DNA from: Anaspis maculata
Lineage: Eukaryota; Arthropoda; Insecta; Coleoptera; Scraptiidae
Assembly (NCBI GenBank): GCA_949128115.1
Contig: OX421967.1
Span: forward strand, 61,392,855 to 61,456,854
Reading direction: 5' to 3'
Length of the DNA stretch: 64,000 nt
Position 1 is the first letter of the stretch; each line of letters starts with the position of its first letter. The notes below the pieces were generated by a model. That model worked only from the letters and a program-made list of their open reading frames with translations, was not told the DNA's origin and made no database searches. Below, piece after piece: positions 1 through 13,800 of the stretch. The position numbers were made by a program, and so were the translations under genes.

Positions 1-2059
1 CGTGGGTTGAAGCCTGGAGTCACGTGGGTTGAAGCCTGAAGTCACGTGGGTTAAAACCTGAACTTTTTGGATAACAAATGTGTCTCCTTTTTTTTTTGAT
101 ATTCGTGTTCATTTGTCAGGTGTTGCGTTTGGAACAAGTAGCTGCCAACTCCAAAAGTGGTGACCGATCGTTTTAAAAGTCACGTGGGTTGAAGCCTGAA
201 GTCACGTGGGTTGAAGCCTGAAGTCACGTGGGTTGAAACCTGAACTCTTTGGATAACAATTGTGTCTTTTTTTTTTCGATATTCGTGTTCGTTTGTCAGA
301 TGTTGCGTTTGGAACAAGTAGCTGCCAACTCCGGAAGTGGTGATCGATCGTTTTGAAAGTCACGTGGGTTGAAGCCTGAGGTCACGTGGGTTGAAGCCTG
401 AAGTCACGTGGGTCAAAACCTGAAGTCACGTGGGTTGAAACCTGAACTTTTTGGATAACAATTGTGTCCTTTTTGTTCGATATTCGTGTTCGTTTGTCAG
501 ATGTTGCGTTTGGAACAAGTAGCTGCCAACTCCAAAAGTGGCGATCGATCGTTTTGAAAGTCACGTGGGTTGAAGCCTGGAGTCACGTGGGTTGAAGCCT
601 GAAGTCACGTGGGTCAAAACCTGAAGTCACGTGGGTTGAAACCTGAACTTTTTGGATAACAATTGTGTCTTTTTTTTTTTCGATATTCGTGTTCGTTTGT
701 CAGATGTTGCGTTTGGAACAAGTAGCTGCCAACTCCAAAAGTGGTGATCGATCGTTTTGAAAGTCACGTGGGTTGAAGCCTGGAGTCACGTGGGTTGAAG
801 CCTGAAGTCACGTGGGTCAAAACCTGAAGTCACGTGGGTTGAAACCTGAAGTCACGTGGGTTGAAACCTGAACTTTTTGGATAACAATTGTGTCTTTCTT
901 TTTCGATCCTTGTGTTCGTTTGTCAGATGTTGCGTTTGGAACAAGCAGCTGCCAACTCCAAAAGTGGTGATCGATCGTTTTAAAAGTCACGTGGGTTGAA
1001 GCCTGGAGTCACGTGGGTTGTAGCCTGAAGTCACGTGGGTAAAAAACCTGAACTCTTTGGATAATAATTGTGTCTTTTTTTTTCGATATTCGTGTTAGTT
1101 TGTCAGAAGTTGCGTTTGGAACAAGTAGCTGCCAACTTCAAAAGTGGTGACCGATCGTTCTAAAAGTCACGTGGGTTGAAGCCTGGAGTCACGTGGGTTG
1201 AAGCCTGAAGTCACGTGGGTTAAAACTTAACTTTTTGGAAAACAATTGTTTCTTTTTTTTCGATATTCGTGTTCGTTTGTCAGATGTTGCATTTGGAACA
1301 AGTAGCTGCCAACTCCAAAAGTGGTGACCGATCGTTTTTAAAGTCACGTGGGTTGAAGCCTGGAGTCACGTGGGTTGAAGCCCGAAGTCACGTGGGTTCA
1401 AACCTGAACTTTTTGTATAACAATTGTGTCTTTTTTTTTCGATCCTCGTGTTCGTTTGTCAGATGTTGCGTTTGGAACAAGTAGCTGCCAACTCCATTAG
1501 TGGTGACCGATCGTTTTTAGAGTCACGTGGGTTGAAGCCTGGAGTCACGTGGGTTTAAGCCTGAAGTCACGTGGATTAAAACCTGAACTTTTTGGATAAA
1601 AATTGTGTCTTTTTTTTTCGATATTCGTGTTCGTTTGTCAGATGTTGCGTTTGGAACAAGTAGCTGCCAACTCCATAAGTGGTGACCGATGGTTTCAAAA
1701 GTCACGTGGGTTGAAGCCTGAAGTCACGTGGGTTGAAGCCTGAAGTCACGTGGGTTAAAACCTGAACTCTTTGGATAACAATTGTGTCTTTTTTTTTCGA
1801 TATTCGTGTTCGTTTGTCAGATGTTGCGTTTGGAACAAGTAGCTGCCAACTCCAAAAGTGGTGACCGATCATTTGAAAAGTCACGTGGGTTGAAGCCTGA
1901 AGTCACGTGGGTTGAAGCCTGAAGTCACGTGGGTTAAAACCTGAACTTTTTGGATAACAATTGTGTCTTTTTTTTTCGATATTCGTGTTCGTTTGTCAGA
2001 TGTTGCGTTTGGAACAAGTAGCTGCCAACTCCAAAAGTGGTGACCGATCATTTCAAAAG

Positions 2060-5000
2060 TCACGTGAATTGAATCCTGAAGTCACGTGGGTTGAAGCCTG
2101 AAGTCACGTGGGTTAAAACCTGAACTTTTTGGATAACAAATGTGTCTTCTTTTTTTTTTGATATTCGTGTTCGTTTGTCAGATGTTGCGTTTGGAACAAG
2201 TAGCTGCCAACTCCAAAAGTGGTGACCGATCGTTTTGAAAATCACGTGGGTTGAAGCCTGGAGTCACGTGGGTTGAAGCCTGAAGTCACGTGGGTTAAAA
2301 CCTGAACTTTTTGGATAGCAATTGTGTGTTTTTTTTTCGATATTCGTGTTCGTTTGTCAGATGTTGCGTTTGGAACAAGTAGCTGCCAACTCCAAAAGTG
2401 GTGACCGATCATTTTCAAAGTCACGTGGGTTGAAGCCTGGAGTCACGTGGGTTGAAGCCTGAAATCACGTGGGTTCAAACCTCAAACTCTGAACTGGATA
2501 GCAATTGTGTCTTTTTTTTTTCGATATTCGTGTTCGTTTGTCAGATGTTGCGTTTGGAACAAGTAGCTGCCAACTACTTGAACTACTTGAACAAAAAATA
2601 ACAATTGTGTCTATTTTTTTCGATATCCGTGTTCGTTTTGTCAGATGTTGCGTTTGGAACAAGTAGCTGCCAACTCCGAAAGTGGTGACCGATCATTTTA
2701 AAAGTCACGTAGGTTGAAGCCTGGAGTCACATGGGTTGAAGCCTGGAGTCACGTGGGTTAAAACCTGAACTTTTTGGATAGCAATTGTGTCTTTTTTTTT
2801 CGATATTCGTGTTCGTTTGTCAGATGTTGCGTTTGAAACAAGTAGCTGCCAACTCCAAAAGTGGTGACCGATCATTTCAAAAGTCACGTGGGTTAATGCC
2901 TGGAGTCACGTGGGTTGAAGCCTGAAGTCACGTGGGTAAAAACCTGAACTTTTTGAATAACAATTGTGTCTTTTTTTTTTTTCGATATTCATGTTGTTTG
3001 TCAGATGTTGCGTTTGGAACAAGTAGCTGCCAACTCCAAAAGTGGTGACCGATCGTTTTTAGAGTCACGTGGGTTGACGCCCGGAGTCACGTGGGTTGAA
3101 GCCTGAAGTCACGTGGGTTGAAACCTGAACTTTTTGGATAAAAATTGTGTCTTTTTTTTCGATATTCGTGTTCGTTTGTCAGATGTTGCGTTTGGAACAA
3201 GTAGCCGCCAACTCCATAAGTGGTGACCCATCGTTTTCAGAGTCACGTGGGTTGAAGCCTGGAGTCACGTGGGTTAAGGCCTGAAGTCACGTGGATTAAA
3301 ACCTGAACTTTTTGGATAACAATTGTGTCTTTTTTTTTCGATATTCGTGTTCGTTTGTCAGATGTTGCGTTTGGAACAAGTAGCTGCCAACTCCATAAGT
3401 GGTGACCGATCGTTCTAAAAGTCACGTGGGTTGAAGCCTGAAGTCACGTGGGTTGAAGCCTGAAGTCACGTGAGTTGAAGCCTGAAGTCACGTGGGCTAA
3501 AACCTGAACGCTTTGGATAACAATTGTGTCTTTTTTTCTCGATATTCGTGTTCGTTTGTCAGATGTTGCGTTTGGAACAAGAAGCTGCCAACTCCAAAAG
3601 TGGTGACCGATCGTTTTAAAAGTCACGTGGGTTGAAGCCTGGAGTCACGTGGCATAAAGCCTGAAGTCACGTGGGTTAAAACCTGAACATTTTGGACAAC
3701 AATTGTGTCTTTGTTTTTTCATATTCGTGTTCGTTTGTCAGATGTTGCGTTTGGAACAAGTAGCTGCCAACTCCAAAAGTGGTGACCGATCGTTTTGAAA
3801 ATCACGTGGGTTGAAGCCTGGAGTCACGTGGGTTGAAGCCTGAAGTCACGTGGGTTAAAACCTGAACTTTTTGGATAACAAATGTGTCTCCTTTTTTTTT
3901 TTTTTTGATATTCGTGTTCGTTTGTCAGATGTTGCGTTTGAAACAAGTAGCTGCCAACTCCAAAAGTGGTGACCGATCGTTTTGAAAATCACGTGGGTTG
4001 AAGCCTGGAGTCACGTGGGTTGAAGCCTGAAGTCACGTGGGTTAAAACCTGAACTTTTTGGATATCAATTGTGTTTTGTTTTTTTTGATATTTGTGTTCG
4101 TTTGTCAGGTGTTGCGTTTGGAACAAGTAGCTACCAACTCCATAAGTGGTGACCCATCGTTTTAAAAGTCACGTGGGTTGAAGCCTGAAGTCACGTGGGT
4201 TGAAGCCTGAAGTCACGTGGGTTAAAACCTGAACTCTTTGGATAACAATTGTGTCTTTTTTTTTCGATATTCGTGTTCGTTTGTCAGATGTTGCGTTTGG
4301 AACAAGTAGCTGCCAACTTCAAAAGTGGTGACCGATCATATGAAAAGTCACGTGGGTTGAAGCCTGAAGTCACGTGGGTTGAAGCCTGAAGTCACGTGGG
4401 TTAAAACCTGAACTTTTTGGATAACAAATGTGTCTTCTTTTTTTTTTTTTGATATTCGTGTTCATTTGTCAGGTGTTGCGTTTGGAACAAGTAGCTGCCA
4501 ACTCCAAAAGTGGTGTCCGATCGTTTTGAAAGTCACGTGGGTTGAAGCCTAAAGTCACGTGGGTTGAAGCCTAGAGTCACGTGGGTTAAAACCTGAACTT
4601 TTTGGATAACAATTGTGTCTTTTTTTCTCGATATTCGTGTTCGTTTGTCAGATGTTGCGTTCGGAACAAGTAGCTGCCAACTCCAAAAGTGGTGACCGAT
4701 CGTTTTGAAAGTCACGTGGGTTTAAGCCTGAAGTCACGTGGGTTAAAACCTAAACTTTTTGGATAACAATTGTGTCTTTTTTTTCCGATATTCGTGTTCG
4801 TTTGTCAGATGTTGCGTTTGGAACAAGTAGCTGCCAACTCCATAAGTGGTGACCGATCGTTTTTAGAGTCACGTGGGTTGAAGCCTGGAGTCACGTGGGT
4901 TTAAGCCTGAAGTCACGTGGAATTAAACCTGAACTTTGTGGATAACAATTGTGTCTTTTTTTCTTGATATTCGTGTTCGTTTGTCAGATGTTGCGTTTGG

Positions 5001-8000
5001 AACAAGTAGCTGCCAACTCCATAAGTGGTGACCGATCGTTTCAAAAGTCACGTGGGTTGAAGCCTGAAGTCACGTGGGTTGAAGCGTGAAGTCACGTGGG
5101 TTGAAACCTGAACTCTTTGGATAACAATTGTGTCTTTTTTTTTTCGATATTCGTGTTCGTTTGTCAGATGTTGCGTTTGGAACAAGTAGCTGCCAACTCC
5201 AAAAGTGGTGACCGATCGTTTTGAAAGTCACGTGGGTTGAAGCCTGGAGTCACGTGGGTTAAAACCTGATTTTTTTGGATAACAATTGTGTCTATTTTTT
5301 TCGATATCCGTGTTCGTTTTGTCAGATGTTGCGTTTGGAACAAGTAGCTGCCAACTCCAAAAGTGGTGACCGATCATTTTAAAAGTCACGTAGGTTGAAG
5401 CCTGGAGTCACATGGGTTGAAGCCTGGAGTCACGTGGGTTAAAACCTGAACTTTTTGGATAGCAATTGTGTCTTTTTTTTTCGATATTCGTGTTCGTTTG
5501 TCAGATGTTGCGTTTGAAACAAGTAGCTGCCAACTCCAAAAGTGGTGACCGATCATTTCAAAAGTCACGTGGGTTAATGCCTGGAGTCACGTGGGTTGAA
5601 GCCTGAAGTCACGTGGGTAAAAACCTGAACTTTTTGAATAACAATTGTGTCTTTTTTTTTTTTCGATATTCATGTTGTTTGTCAGATGTTGCGTTTGGAA
5701 CAAGTAGCTGCCAACTCCAAAAGTGGTGACCGATCGTTTTTAGAGTCACGTGGGTTGACGCCCGGAGTCACGTGGGTTGAAGCCTGAAGTCACGTGGGTT
5801 GAAACCTGAACTTTTTGGATAAAAATTGTGTCTTTTTTTTCGATATTCGTGTTCGTTTGTCAGATGTTGCGTTTGGAACAAGTAGCCGCCAACTCCATAA
5901 GTGGTGACCCATCGTTTTCAGAGTCACGTGGGTTGAAGCCTGGAGTCACGTGGGTTAAGGCCTGAAGTCACGTGGATTAAAACCTGAACTTTTTGGATAA
6001 CAATTGTGTCTTTTTTTTTCGATATTCGTGTTCGTTTGTCAGATGTTGCGTTTGGAACAAGTAGCTGCCAACTCCATAAGTGGTGACCGATCGTTCTACA
6101 AGTCACGTGGGTTGAAGCCTGAAGTCACGTGGGTTGAAGCCTGAAGTCACGTGAGTTGAAGCCTGAAGTCACGTGGGCTAAAACCTGAACGCTTTGGATA
6201 ACAATTGTGTCTTTTTTTCTCGATATTCGTGTTCGTTTGTCAGATGTTGCGTTTGGAACAAGAAGCTGCCAACTCCAAAAGTGGTGACCGATCGTTTTAA
6301 AAGTCACGTGGGTTGAAGCCTGGAGTCACGTGGCATAAAGCCTGAAGTCACGTGGGTTAAAACCTGAACTTTTTGGATATCAATTGTGTTTTGTTTTTTT
6401 TGATATTTGTGTTCGTTTGTCAGGTGTTGCGTTTGGAACAAGTAGCTACCAACTCCATAAGTGGTGACCCATCGTTTTAAAAGTCACGTGGGTTGAAGCC
6501 TGAAGTCACGTGGGTTGAAGCCTGAAGTCACGTGGGTTAAAACCTGAACTCTTTGGATAACAATTGTGTCTTTTTTTTTCGATATTCGTGTTCGTTTGTC
6601 AGATGTTGCGTTTGGAACAAGTAGCTGCCAACTTCAAAAGTGGTGACCGATCATATGAAAAGTCACGTGGGTTGAAGCCTGAAGTCACGTGGGTTGAAGC
6701 CTGAAGTCACGTGGGTTAAAACCTGAACTTTTTGGATAACAAATGTGTCTTCTTTTTTTTTTTTTGATATTCGTGTTCATTTGTCAGGTGTTGCGTTTGG
6801 AACAAGTAGCTGCCAACTCCAAAAGTGGTGTCCGATCGTTTTGAAAGTCACGTGGGTTGAAGCCTGGAGTCACGTGGGTTGAAGCCTGAAGTCACGTGGG
6901 TTAAAACCTGAACTTTTTGTATAACAATTGTGTCTTTTTTTTTCGATATTCGTGTTCGTTTGTCAGATGTTGCGTTTGGAACAAGTAGCTGCCAACTCCA
7001 TAAGTGGTGACCGATCGTTTTGAAAGTCACGTGGGTTGAAGCCTGAAGTCACGTGGGTTGAAGCCTGAAGTCACGTGGGTTAAAACCTGAACTCTTTGGA
7101 TAACAATTGTGTCTTTTTTTTTCATATTCGTGTTCATTTGTCAGGTGTTGCGTTTGGAACAAGTAGCTGCCAACTCCAAAAGTGGTGTCCGATCGTTTTG
7201 AAAGTCACGTGGGTTGAAGCCTGGAGTCACGTGGGTTGAGGCCTGAAGTCACGTGGGTTGAAACCTGAACTTTTTGGATAACAATTGTGTCTTTTTTTTT
7301 TTTCGATATTCGTGTTCGTTTGTCAGATGTTGCGTTTGGAACAAGTAGCTGCCAACTCCATAAGTGGTGACCGATCGTTTTTAGAGTCACGTGGGTTGAA
7401 GCCTGGAGTCACGTGGGTTTAAGCCTGAAGTCACGTGGATTAAAACCTGAACTTTTTGGATAACAATTGTGTCTTTTTTTCTCGATATTCGTGTTCGTTT
7501 GTCAGATGTTGCGTTTGGAACAAGTAGCTGCCAACTCCATAAGTGGTGACCGATCGTTTCAAAAGTCACGTGGGTTGAAGCCTAAAGTCACGTGGGTTGA
7601 AGCCTGAAGTCACGTGGATTGAAACCTGAACTCTTTGGATAACAATTGTGTCTTTTTTTTCCGATATTCGTGTTCGTTTGTCAGATGTTGCGTTTGGAAC
7701 AAGTAGCTGCCAACTCCAAAAGTGGTGACCGATCGTTTTGAAAATCACGTGGGTTGAAGCCTGGAGTCACGTGGGTTAAAACCTGATTTTTTTGGATAAC
7801 AATTGTGTCTAATTTTTTCGATATCCGTGTTCGTTTGTCAGATGTTGCGTTTGGAACAAGTAGCTGCCAACTCCAAAAGTGGTGACCGATCGTTTTTAGA
7901 GTCACGTGGGTTGACGCCCGGAGTCACGTGGGTTGAAGCTTGAAGTCACGTGGGTTGAAACCTGAACTTTTTGGATAAAAATTGTGTCTTTTTTTTTCGA

Positions 8001-10809
8001 TATTCGTGTTCGTTTGTCAGATGTTGCGTTTGGAACAAGTAGCCGCCAACTCCATAAGTGGTGACCCATCGTTTCCAGAGTCACGTGGGTTTTAGCCTGA
8101 AGTCACGTGGATTAAAACCTGAACTTTTTGGATAACAATTGTGTCTTTTTTTTCGATATTCGTGTTCGTTTGTCAGATGTTGCGTTTGGAACAAGTAGCT
8201 GCCAACTCCAAAAGTGGTGACCGATCATTTCAAAAGTCACGTGAATTGAATCCTGAAGTCACGTGGGTTGAAGCCTGAAGTCACGTGGGTTAAAACCTGA
8301 ACTTTTTGGATAACAAATGTGTCTTCTTTTTTTTTTGATATTCGTGTTCGTTTGTCAGATGTTGCGTTTGGAACAAGTAGCTGCCAACTCCAAAAGTGGT
8401 GACCGATCGTTTTGAAAATCACGTGGGTTGAAGCCTGGAGTCACGTGGGTTGAAGCCTGAAGTCACGTGGGTTAAAACCTGAACTTTTTGGATAGCAATT
8501 GTGTGTTTTTTTTTCGATATTCGTGTTCGTTTGTCAGATGTTGCGTTTGGAACAAGTAGCTGCCAACTCCAAAAGTGGTGACCGATCATTTTCAAAGTCA
8601 CGTGGGTTGAAGCCTGGAGTCACGTGGGTTGAAGCCTGAAATCACGTGGGTTCAAACCTCAAACTCTGAACTGGATAGCAATTGTGTCTTTTTTTTTTCG
8701 ATATTCGTGTTCGTTTGTCAGATGTTGCGTTTGGAACAAGTAGCTGCCAACTACTTGAACTACTTGAACAAAAAATAACAATTGTGTCTATTTTTTTCGA
8801 TATCCGTGTTCGTTTTGTCAGATGTTGCGTTTGGAACAAGTAGCTGCCAACTCCGAAAGTGGTGACCGATCATTTTAAAAGTCACGTAGGTTGAAGCCTG
8901 GAGTCACATGGGTTGAAGCCTGGAGTCACGTGGGTTAAAACCTGAACTTTTTGGATAGCAATTGTGTCTTTTTTTTTCGATATTCGTGTTCGTTTGTCAG
9001 ATGTTGCGTTTGAAACAAGTAGCTGCCAACTCCAAAAGTGGTGACCGATCATTTCAAAAGTCACGTGGGTTAATGCCTGGAGTCACGTGGGTTGAAGCCT
9101 GAAGTCACGTGGGTAAAAACCTGAACTTTTTGAATAACAATTGTGTCTTTTTTTTTTTTCGATATTCATGTTGTTTGTCAGATGTTGCGTTTGGAACAAG
9201 TAGCTGCCAACTCCAAAAGTGGTGACCGATCGTTTTTAGAGTCACGTGGGTTGACGCCCGGAGTCACGTGGGTTGAAGCCTGAAGTCACGTGGGTTGAAA
9301 CCTGAACTTTTTGGATAAAAATTGTGTCTTTTTTTTCGATATTCGTGTTCGTTTGTCAGATGTTGCGTTTGGAACAAGTAGCCGCCAACTCCATAAGTGG
9401 TGACCCATCGTTTTCAGAGTCACGTGGGTTTAAGCCTGAAGTCACGTGGAATTAAACCTGAACTTTGTGGATAACAATTGTGTCTTTTTTTCTTGATATT
9501 CGTGTTCGTTTGTCAGATGTTGCGTTTGGAACAAGTAGCTGCCAACTCCATAAGTGGTGACCGATCGTTTCAAAAGTCACGTGGGTTGAAGCCTGAAGTC
9601 ACGTGGGTTGAAGCGTGAAGTCACGTGGGTTGAAACCTGAACTCTTTGGATAACAATTGTGTCTTTTTTTTTTCGATATTCGTGTTCGTTTGTCAGATGT
9701 TGCGTTTGGAACAAGTAGCTGCCAACTCCAAAAGTGGTGACCGATCGTTTTGAAAGTCACGTGGGTTGAAGCCTGGAGTCACGTGGGTTAAAACCTGATT
9801 TTTTTGGATAACAATTGTGTCTATTTTTTTCGATATCCGTGTTCGTTTTGTCAGATGTTGCGTTTGGAACAAGTAGCTGCCAACTCCAAAAGTGGTGACC
9901 GATCATTTTAAAAGTCACGTAGGTTGAAGCCTGGAGTCACATGAGTTGAAGCCTGGAGTCACGTGGGTTAAAACCTGAACTTTTTGGATAGCAATTGTGT
10001 CTTTTTTTTTCGATATTCGTGTTCGTTTGTCAGATGTTGCGTTTGAAACAAGTAGCTGCCAACTCCAAAAGTGGTGACCGATCATTTCAAAAGTCACGTG
10101 GGTTAATGCCTGGAGTCACGTGGGTTGAAGCCTGAAGTCACGTGGGTAAAAACCTGAACTTTTTGAATAACAATTGTGTCTTTTTTTTTTTCGATATTCA
10201 TGTTGTTTGTCAGATGTTGCGTTTGGAACAAGTAGCTGCCAACTCCAAAAGTGGTGACCGATCGTTTTTAGAGTCACGTGGGTTGACGCCCGGAGTCACG
10301 TGGGTTGAAGCCTGAAGTCACGTGGGTTGAAACCTGAACTTTTTGGATAAAAATTGTGTCTTTTTTTTCGATATTCGTGTTCGTTTGTCAGATGTTGCGT
10401 TTGGAACAAGAAGCCGCCAACTCCATAAGTGGTGACCCATCGTTTTCAGAGTCACGTGGGTTGAAGCCTGGAGTCACGTGGGTTAAGGCCTGAAGTCACG
10501 TGGATTAAAACCTGAACTTTTTGGATAACAATTGTGTCTTTTTTTTTCGATATTCGTGTTCGTTTGTCAGATGTTGCGTTTGGAACAAGTAGCTGCCAAC
10601 TCCAAAAGTGGTGACCGATCGTTTTAAAAGTCACGTGGGTTGAAGCCTGGAGTCACGTGGCATAAAGCCTGAAGTCACGTGGGTTAAAACCTGAACATTT
10701 TGGACAACAATTGTGTCTTTGTTTTTTCATATTCGTGTTCGTTTGTCAGATGTTGCGTTTGGAACAAGTAGCTGCCAACTCCAAAAGTGGTGACCGATCG
10801 TTTTGAAAA
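2060..10809. repeat. Higher-order repeat domain A of the satellite
   Basis: Blocks of distinctive monomers recur at long range. The series from about 2,060 to 3,240 reappears at 8,237 to 9,415 with a constant offset of 6,177 bp, including a rare variant in which a monomer is interrupted by a repeated ACTACTTGAA (near 2,572 and 8,751). The series starting at 2,705 recurs at 5,386 (offset 2,681) and again near 8,882 and 9,915. The marker GGCATAAAGCCTG occurs near 3,650, 6,330 and 10,661, with different monomers after it, so the copies have gained or lost monomers. This is the signature of unequal exchange. Confidence 0.85.
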
Positions 10810-13800
10810 TCACGTGGGTTGAAGCCTGGAGTCACGTGGGTTGAAGCCTGAAGTCACGTGGGTTGAAACCTGAACTTTTTGGATAACAATTGTGTCTTTT
10901 TTTCTCGATATTCCTGTTCGTTTGTCAGATGCTGCGTTTGGAACAAGTAGCTGCCAACTCCAAAAGTGGTGATCGATCGTTTCGAAAGTCACGTGGGTTG
11001 AAGCCTGGAGTCACGTGGGTTGAAGGTCGAAGTCACGTGGGTTGAAACCTGAACTTTTTGGATAACAATTGTGTCTTTTCTTTTCGATATTCGTGTTCGT
11101 TTGTCAGATGTCGCGTTTGGAACAAGTAGCTGCCAACTCCAAAAGTGGTGATCGATCGTTTTGAAAGTCTCGTGGGTTGAAGCCTGGAGTCACGTGGGTT
11201 GAAGCCTGAAGTCACGTGGGTTGAAACCTGAACTTTTTGGATAACAATTGTGTCTTTTTTTTTCGATATTCGTGTTCGTTTGTCAGATGTTGCGTTTGGA
11301 ACAAGTAGCTGCCAACTCCAAAAGTGGTGATCGATCGTTTTGAAAGTCACGTGGGTTGAAGCCTGAGGTCACGTGGGTTGAAGCCTGAAGTCACGTGGGT
11401 CAAAACCTGAAGTCACGTGGGTTGAAACCTGAGCTTTTTGGATAACAATTGTGTCCTTTTTGTTCGATATTCGTGTTCGTTTGTCAGATGTTGCGTTTGG
11501 AACAAGTAGCTGCCAACTCCAAAAGTGGCGATCGATCGTTTTGAAAGTCACGTGGGTTGAAGCCTGGAGTCACGTGGGTTGAAGCCTGAAGTCACGTGGG
11601 TCAAAACCTGAAGTCACGTGGGTTGAAACCTGAACTTTTTGGATAACAATTGTGTCTTTTTTTTTCGATATTCGTGTTCGTTTGTCAGATGTTGCGTTTG
11701 GAACAAGTAGCTGCCAACTCCAAAAGTGGTGATCGATCGTTTTGAAAGTCACGTGGGTTGAAGCCTGGAGTCACGTGGGTTGAAGCCTGAAGTCACGTGG
11801 GTCAAAACCTGAAGTCACGTGGGTTGAAACCTGAACTTTTTGGATAACAATTCTGTCTTTTTTTTTTCGATATTCGTGTTCGTTTGTCAGATGTTGCGTT
11901 TGGAACAAGTAGCTGCCAACTCCAAAAGTGGTGATCGATCGTTTTGAAAGTCACGTGGGTTGAAGCCTGGAGTCACGTGGGTTGAAGCCTGAAGTCACGT
12001 GGGTTGAAACCTGAACTTTTTGGATAACAATTGTGTCTTTTTTTCTCGATATTCGTGTTCGTTTGTCAGATGTCGCGTTTGGAACAAGTAGCTGCCAACT
12101 CCAAAAGTGGTGATCGATCGTTTTGCAAGTCACGTGGGTTGAAGCCTGAAGTCACAATGGTTGAAGCCTGAAGTCACTTGAGTCAAAACCTGAAGTCACG
12201 TGGGTTGAAACCTGAACTTTTTGGATAACAATTGTGTCTTTTTTTTTCGATATTCGTGTTCGTTTGTCAGATGTTGCGTTTGGAACAAGTAGCTGCCAAC
12301 TCCAAAAGTGGTGATCGATCGTTTTGAAAGTCACGTGGGTTGAAGCCTGGAGTCACGTGGGTTGAACCCTGAAGTCACGTGGGTTGAAACCTGAACTTTT
12401 TGGATGACAATTGTGTCTTTTTTTCTCGATATTCCTGTTCGTTTGTCAGATGTTGCGTTTGGAACAAGTAGCTGCCAACTCCAAAAGTGGTGATCGATCG
12501 TTTTGAAAGTCACGTGGGTTGAAGCCTGGAGTCACGTGGGTTGAAGCTCGAAGTCACGTGGGTTGAAACCTGAACTTTTTGGATAACAATTGTGTCTTTT
12601 TTTTTCGATATTCGTGTTCGTTTGTCAGATGTCGCGTTTGGAACAAGTAGCTGCCAACTCCAAAAGTGGTGATCGATCGTTTTAAAAGGCACGTGGGTTG
12701 AAGCCTGAAGTCACGTGGGTTGAAGCCTGAAGTCACGTGGGTCAAAACCTGAAGTCACGTGGGTTGAAACCTGAACTTTTTGGATAACAATTGTGTCTTT
12801 TTTTTTTTCGATATTCGTGTTCGTTTGTCAGATGTTGCGTTTGGAACAAGTAGCTGCCAACTCCGAAAGTGGTGATCGATCGTTTTGAAAGTCACGTGGG
12901 TTGAAGCCTGAAGTCACGTGGGTTGGAGCCTGGAGTCACGTGGGTCAAAACCTGAAGTCACGTGGGTTGAAACCTGAACTTTTTGGATAACAATTGTGTC
13001 TTTTTTTTTCGATATTCGTGTTCGTTTGTCAGATGTTGCGTTTGGAACAAGTAGCTGCCAACTCCAAAAGTGGTGATCGATCGTTTTGAATGTCTCGTGG
13101 GTTGAAGCCTGGAGTCACGTGGGTTGAAGCCTGAAGTCACGTGGGTTGAAACCTGAACTTTTTGGATAACAATTGTGTCTTTTTTTTTCGATATTCGTGT
13201 TCGTTTGTCAGATGTTGCGTTTGGAACAAGTAGCTGCCAACTCCGGAAGTGGTGATCGATCGTTTTGAAAGTCACGTGGGTTGAAGCCTGAGGTCACGTG
13301 GGTTGAAGCCTGAAGTCACGTGGGTCAAAACCTGAAGTCACGTGGGTTGAAACCTGAACTTTTTGGATAACAATTGTGTCCTTTTTGTTCGATATTCGTG
13401 TTCGTTTGTCAGATGTCGCGTTTGGAACAAGTAGCTGCCAACTCCAAAAGTTGTGATCGATCATTTTGAAAGTCACGTGGGTTGAAGCCTGAAGTCACGT
13501 GGGTTGAAGCCTGAAGTCACGTGGGTCAAAACCTGAAGTCACGTGGGTTGAAACCTGAACTTTTTGGATAACAATTGTGTCTTTTTTTTTCGATATTCGT
13601 GTTCGTTTGTCAGATGTTGCGTTTGGAACAAGTAGCTGCCAACTCCAAAAGTGGTGATCGATCGTTATAAAAGTCACGTGGGTTGAAGCCTGGAGTCACG
13701 TGGGTTGAAGCCTGAAGTCACGTGGGTTGAAACCTGAACTTTTTGGATAACAATTGTGTCTTTTTTTCTCGATATTCCTGTTCGTTTGTCAGATGTTGCG